Origin: Flavobacteriales bacterium
GTDB taxonomy: Bacteria > Bacteroidota > Bacteroidia > Flavobacteriales_F > PHOS-HE28
Length of the DNA stretch: 64,000 nucleotides
NCBI GenBank assembly: GCA_016710965.1
Contig: JADJTW010000032.1
Location: 124,001 to 188,000, forward strand
Direction: 5' to 3'
Positions 60,362 through 64,000 of the stretch are shown one piece after another. The notes under the pieces were generated by a model, which saw nothing but the letters and a program-made list of their open reading frames with translations, had not been told where the DNA came from and did not search any database. The position numbers and the translations under genes are program-made. The first letter of the stretch is position 1. Every line of letters starts with the position of its first letter.

Positions 60362-63300
60362 ATGATCCTTCGCTCCGTTCTTGCCGGTCTCGGCGTCATT
60401 CTCGGCATAGCCTCTCATGCGCAATGCATCACCAGCTATCCGCACAACCAGCCTTTCACCTCGGGCACGGTGGGCACGCCGGGTACGCTGCCCACCAACT
60501 GGGCCAACCTCTCCAGCGACGACATAGACTGGAACGTGGACAACAACGGCACCAACGGATCGAGCCTGATTGCAACAGGCCCGTACACCGACCACACGTA
60601 CAACAACACCACGGCCAATGGCAAGTACATGTACGTTGAGAGCTCCGGTGCAGGCAATACGCCAGGCAAAGTCGCCATCCTCGAATCGCCCTGCTTCAAC
60701 GTTGTTGGCTTGGGCAGCCCCTACCTCACCTTTTGGTATCACATGCGCGGCACCAACATGGGCAGCCTATCGGTCGATGTGAACGCCAATGGGGTGGTCA
60801 CCCAGAACGTATGGACAGCGAGCGGGAACCAGGGGCTGTATTGGAAACAGGGATGGCTCAACCTCGCGGCCTACAGCACGCAATCGAACTTGCGGATTCG
60901 GTTTCGCGCCGTCACTGGAACCGGAGAACTGAGCGATATCGCCCTGGACGATGTGTTCATCGGCAGCCTGTCACCGGTATTCGGTTGCAATGAGACCACG
61001 GCCTCTAACTATAGCTCGAGCGTGAACGTGAACAATGGAACATGCGATTACAGCTGCCCGGCGGGCCAGAGCCGGATCCGCATCGACATCTTCCACGACG
61101 GCTACGCGGGCGAGACGAGCTGGACGCTGAAGAATGGCGCGGGAACGACACTCGCCAGTGGAACAACGAGCACTTCGTTGTGCGTGCCCAGCGGTACCTG
61201 CCTCGTCTTCCGCATCAACGATACCGCTGGCGATGGCATCTGGCACAACAGCTATGGTTACGGCCAGTACTTCGTATGGCAGGATGGTGGGCTGGTCAAG
61301 CAAGGCGGCCAGTTCGGCACCTATGAAGAGACCACGTTCAACTGCCCGCCAGGCTTCAACTGCAACCTGGCGCTGCCCATCACCCTGGCTTCGCTAACGG
61401 GCAGCTATCCGCAAACGCTGGCCACCTTCACCACAACCGCCGTGGAGCAGTGGTACGATTTCATCCCGCCGCAAACGGGCCAATACCAGATCACCACATG
61501 CGGTCTCAATACCTGCGATACGCGTCTCTGGTTGTATGATTTCCCGTGCAACAGCATCCTGTTGAGCAATGGCTTGGAAGGAGCCACGTTCGCCGACGAC
61601 AATGATGGCGGCTGCGGAACCCAGGCCGTCGTTAACGCGAATATGCCGGCAGGAACCGTGCATCACCTGAGGGTGGGGCACAATACCGCAACGAGCGGTT
61701 GCGGCAACGCCATCACGGTGCGCATCATCTACAACGGCCCGGTGGTTGGCTGCATGAACCCCGCCAGTTGCAACTACGAGCCCCTGGCCACCATTCCCTG
61801 TAGCAATTGCTGCATGGCGTTCGGCAATCCGCTTTGTCCTGCTGGCCCCGACCTGACCATGGACCAGCCTCGCCTCCAGAGCACCCTTACGCTGCAGCAG
61901 GTGAACATCACGGACAACTGCGCTCCTGCCGAGGGATGTGTGCGAGCACTGGGCCAACGATACGTGCTACGGTTCGCTACGCGCATCAACAACATCGGCA
62001 GCATGGACTATTACATCGGCAGCCCCAGCAGCCAGCCGCAGATGTTCACCACCAACAATTGCCACGGCCACGCGCACTACGCGGGCTACGCCGATTACCT
62101 GCTCTTCGACCAGTCGGGCAATGCGGTCCCGGCCGGTTTCAAGAACGGCTATTGCGTGATCGACGTGGGATGCACGCCCGGCCACACCGGCCAGTTCGGT
62201 TGCAGCAACATGGGCATCACTGCTGGTTGCTACGACGAATATGGAACCGGCACCACCTGCAACTGGATCGATATCACCGATGTGCCCGATGGAACCTACA
62301 CCTTGGTGCTTCGGACCAACTGGCAACAAGCGCCCGATGCCCTGGGCAGGCACGAGACGAGCTATGCCAACAACTTCGCCCAAGTCTGCATCAACATCAC
62401 ACGGAACGCGCAGAATGTACCCTCCTTCAGCGTGGTTGCCAACTGCCCGACCTGGACCGATTGCATGGGCCAGGCTTACGGCGACGCCCGATATGATTGC
62501 AATGGCGTGTGCAATGGACCCACCAAACGTGGCGACCTGACCAACGACGGCAGCCAGACCCAGGCCGATGCGATGGAGTATGTGACGCGCATCCTTGGCA
62601 ACGATATCGCACCCTCGGATTGCAATGACCTGAACGATGATAACCTGGTAACCGTGACGGACGCCGCGCTGATGGTGGACGCGTATACGCAGCAGGCGGT
62701 CCATAACAGCGGCTCGCATGTGCTGCACTACCATCCCTGGTTCGATTTCCCCCGCGGTTACCTGAGCACGGGCGACCAGGTCGATCTCATGCTTGCGAAC
62801 CTCGATCCCGTCAACAAGACCGTGGATGTGCTCGTGCGCAACCCTACTGCGCGCGTGCTGGGCTACGAGTTCCAGCTCAGCGGGATCACCATCCAGAGCG
62901 CACAGAACCTGGCACTGAACCTCGAGGCCACCCCCTTCGACGAGATCACCCTCAGCACTTCGCTCGGCGGCACCAAGGTCATCGGCCTCAGCTACCTCGA
63001 TAGTACGGTGGTGAAGAACACCGCCTTCGCGCCGCTCTGCCGGATCACCTACCTCGCGCTCACCGGTAGCAGCATCTGCATCACGAGCATCGCCGACATC
63101 GTGAACAAGGATGCGAACAATGTGCTCACCAGTGTCGTGGGCGGTTGTCTCGACGTGCCCAATACCGTGGCGGTGCAGCCGAAGCTGTGGCTGGAAGGGC
63201 CCTATGCGCCAACGGTTCCACCGCTCATGCGCGATGACCTTCGCGTTGCTGGCCTGATACCCACCACCGAGCCATACACCGGGCTGGGCTTCACGCACGC

Positions 63301-63907
63301 TGGCGGCGGTGGCGGGGAGCAGACCAATGCGGGGGTCCTTGCGATTACCGGCGCGAATGCCATCGTCGACTGGGTGCTTGTTGAAGTGCGAAGCAGTACC
63401 ACACCGTATGCGGTAGTGGCCACGCGCAGCGCACTGCTCCAGCGCGATGGCGATGTGGTGGGGGTGGATGGCGCTTCTCCGGTGCTGCTGAACGTGGCCG
63501 CGGGGTCTTACCAGGTGGCCGTGCGGCATCGCAACCACTTCGGCGCGATGACAGCCAACGCGGTTTCCCTCAGCGGCAGCCCCCTCGTCATCGACTTCCG
63601 CGATACGGGCCTGCCCACCTGGGGCACCGAGGCGCGCAAGAGCGACATGGGCACTATGCTGCTGTGGGCGGGCAATGCGCTCCCGAACAACGAGTTGAAA
63701 TACGTTGGCCAGGGCAATGACCGCGATCCCATCCTGAGCGTGGTAGGCGGCGCCGTTCCCACCGGCACCACCACCGGATACTACCTGGAGGACACCAACT
63801 TGAGCGGTGTGGTGAAGTACACGGGCACAGGCAACGATCGCGACCTCATCCTGGTGAACATCGGCGGCAGCGTGCCTACCAATACGCGTATGCAGCAGCT
63901 GCCTTGA
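60362..63907 (+). CDS. Giant secreted lysyl-oxidase-like protein with dockerin-like and 'GNDRD' tail domains
   Basis: 1181 residues. Signal peptide (ILRSVLAGLGVILGIASHAQ). A MAM/adhesin-like beta-sandwich (~25-200), a GCNETTASNY-type Cys motif, two further beta domains, then at ~496-690 a lysyl-oxidase-like domain with the copper-binding motif NNCHGHAHYAGYADYLLF (His ~567-571) and GFC-like GYCVIDVGC. A dockerin-like pair follows (DLTNDGSQTQADAMEYVTRIL; DLNDDNLVTVTDAALMVDA; ~723-780). The last ~240 residues end in two GNDRD repeats (KYVGQGNDRDPILSVVGG; KYTGTGNDRDLILVNIGG). Probably surface-exposed and able to oxidise or crosslink amines; activity is inference. Confidence 0.82.
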   Translation: MILRSVLAGLGVILGIASHAQCITSYPHNQPFTSGTVGTPGTLPTNWANLSSDDIDWNVDNNGTNGSSLIATGPYTDHTYNNTTANGKYMYVESSGAGNTPGKVAILESPCFNVVGLGSPYLTFWYHMRGTNMGSLSVDVNANGVVTQNVWTASGNQGLYWKQGWLNLAAYSTQSNLRIRFRAVTGTGELSDIALDDVFIGSLSPVFGCNETTASNYSSSVNVNNGTCDYSCPAGQSRIRIDIFHDGYAGETSWTLKNGAGTTLASGTTSTSLCVPSGTCLVFRINDTAGDGIWHNSYGYGQYFVWQDGGLVKQGGQFGTYEETTFNCPPGFNCNLALPITLASLTGSYPQTLATFTTTAVEQWYDFIPPQTGQYQITTCGLNTCDTRLWLYDFPCNSILLSNGLEGATFADDNDGGCGTQAVVNANMPAGTVHHLRVGHNTATSGCGNAITVRIIYNGPVVGCMNPASCNYEPLATIPCSNCCMAFGNPLCPAGPDLTMDQPRLQSTLTLQQVNITDNCAPAEGCVRALGQRYVLRFATRINNIGSMDYYIGSPSSQPQMFTTNNCHGHAHYAGYADYLLFDQSGNAVPAGFKNGYCVIDVGCTPGHTGQFGCSNMGITAGCYDEYGTGTTCNWIDITDVPDGTYTLVLRTNWQQAPDALGRHETSYANNFAQVCINITRNAQNVPSFSVVANCPTWTDCMGQAYGDARYDCNGVCNGPTKRGDLTNDGSQTQADAMEYVTRILGNDIAPSDCNDLNDDNLVTVTDAALMVDAYTQQAVHNSGSHVLHYHPWFDFPRGYLSTGDQVDLMLANLDPVNKTVDVLVRNPTARVLGYEFQLSGITIQSAQNLALNLEATPFDEITLSTSLGGTKVIGLSYLDSTVVKNTAFAPLCRITYLALTGSSICITSIADIVNKDANNVLTSVVGGCLDVPNTVAVQPKLWLEGPYAPTVPPLMRDDLRVAGLIPTTEPYTGLGFTHAGGGGGEQTNAGVLAITGANAIVDWVLVEVRSSTTPYAVVATRSALLQRDGDVVGVDGASPVLLNVAAGSYQVAVRHRNHFGAMTANAVSLSGSPLVIDFRDTGLPTWGTEARKSDMGTMLLWAGNALPNNELKYVGQGNDRDPILSVVGGAVPTGTTTGYYLEDTNLSGVVKYTGTGNDRDLILVNIGGSVPTNTRMQQLP

Positions 63908-63931
63908 GCCCACCTCAAGCGAGCAGGACAG

Positions 63932-63957
63932 AAGGCGCTTCGAGAAAGGCGCCTTTT
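63932..63957 (+). terminator. Intrinsic terminator after the lysyl-oxidase-like gene
   Basis: AAGGCGC / TTCGAGAAAG / GCGCCTT followed by TT. A partial DnaA-like sequence (TTGTCCACA on the minus strand, one mismatch) occurs nearby around 63972-63980. Confidence 0.7.
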
Positions 63958-64000
63958 GCGTTCCCGCCCGCCTGTGGACAAGATGCTGACGACTGCGCTG

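Noticed and set aside
61967..63913. A 648-codon minus-strand frame
   Set aside because: Antisense of the lysyl-oxidase-like protein, which has signal peptide, domains and terminator in the right order.

Overview
The window looks like a chromosome segment of a GC-rich Bacteroidota bacterium, most likely a Flavobacteriales lineage known mainly from metagenomes. The evidence is the recurrent Bacteroidota -7 promoter element (TAnnTTTG or TAnnTTCG), a CarboxypepD-plug TonB receptor, a secreted protein with a probable T9SS sorting domain, DUF4476 and DUF6913 proteins, and a giant secreted protein with the 'GNDRD' tail common in Flavobacteriales. No rRNA, tRNA or CRISPR was found. Lineage is inferred from gene content and style, not from a marker comparison.

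Layout. 0-3.4 kb: end of a probable outer-membrane protein, an RsmI-like methylase, a small phosphatase and dnaA, then a 408-bp divergent promoter region. 3.4-11.5 kb: thioesterase, DMT transporter, ribD, prmC, ligA, DUF6913, dapA, a DnaQ-like exonuclease and rimM. Four of these carry frameshifts and there is a poly-G run, which suggests locally poor sequence rather than pseudogenes. 11.5-13.7 kb: a 970-bp AT-rich, repeat-bearing block without a credible gene, next to a tyrosine recombinase. 13.7-25.1 kb: a methyltransferase, a saccharopine-dehydrogenase-like enzyme, an envelope lipoprotein module (DUF4476, CsgG-like, two LPP20-like), DUF423, pckA, an S41-like protein that lacks the expected serine, and a metal-complex-binding lipoprotein. 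25.1-30.7 kb: DinB and Mpo1-like genes, then a ferric-iron ABC importer operon that continues into a TPR protein and a YdcF-like protein. 30.8-36.7 kb: membrane peroxiredoxin plus PAS-SpoIIE phosphatase, miaA, a pRiA4b ORF3-like protein, a CCA-adding enzyme and a HicBA toxin-antitoxin pair. 36.7-40.7 kb: the phenylacetyl-CoA epoxidase genes paaA, B, C, D with paaE divergent.

41.3-48.7 kb is the most interesting part. One minus-strand gene train joins an E1-like (ThiF)/nitroreductase fusion, a GNAT-type putative N-acyltransferase, a 7TMR-DISM histidine kinase and a receiver-PAS-histidine kinase. A stand-alone receiver, related to the one in the hybrid kinase, is divergent from it. This has the look of a small-molecule synthesis-and-sensing locus; its promoter has a -33/-7 pair with a perfect DnaA box directly upstream. 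48.8-64 kb: M1 peptidase, glmM, cysteine desulfurase, a lipoprotein, an FMN reductase, rnhB, a TonB-dependent receptor, a delta-60-repeat secreted protein, fabI and a 1181-residue secreted lysyl-oxidase-like protein.

Genes are tightly packed, with many 4-bp ATGA overlaps that indicate translational coupling. Several promoters lie so close to the start codon that leaderless mRNAs are predicted.
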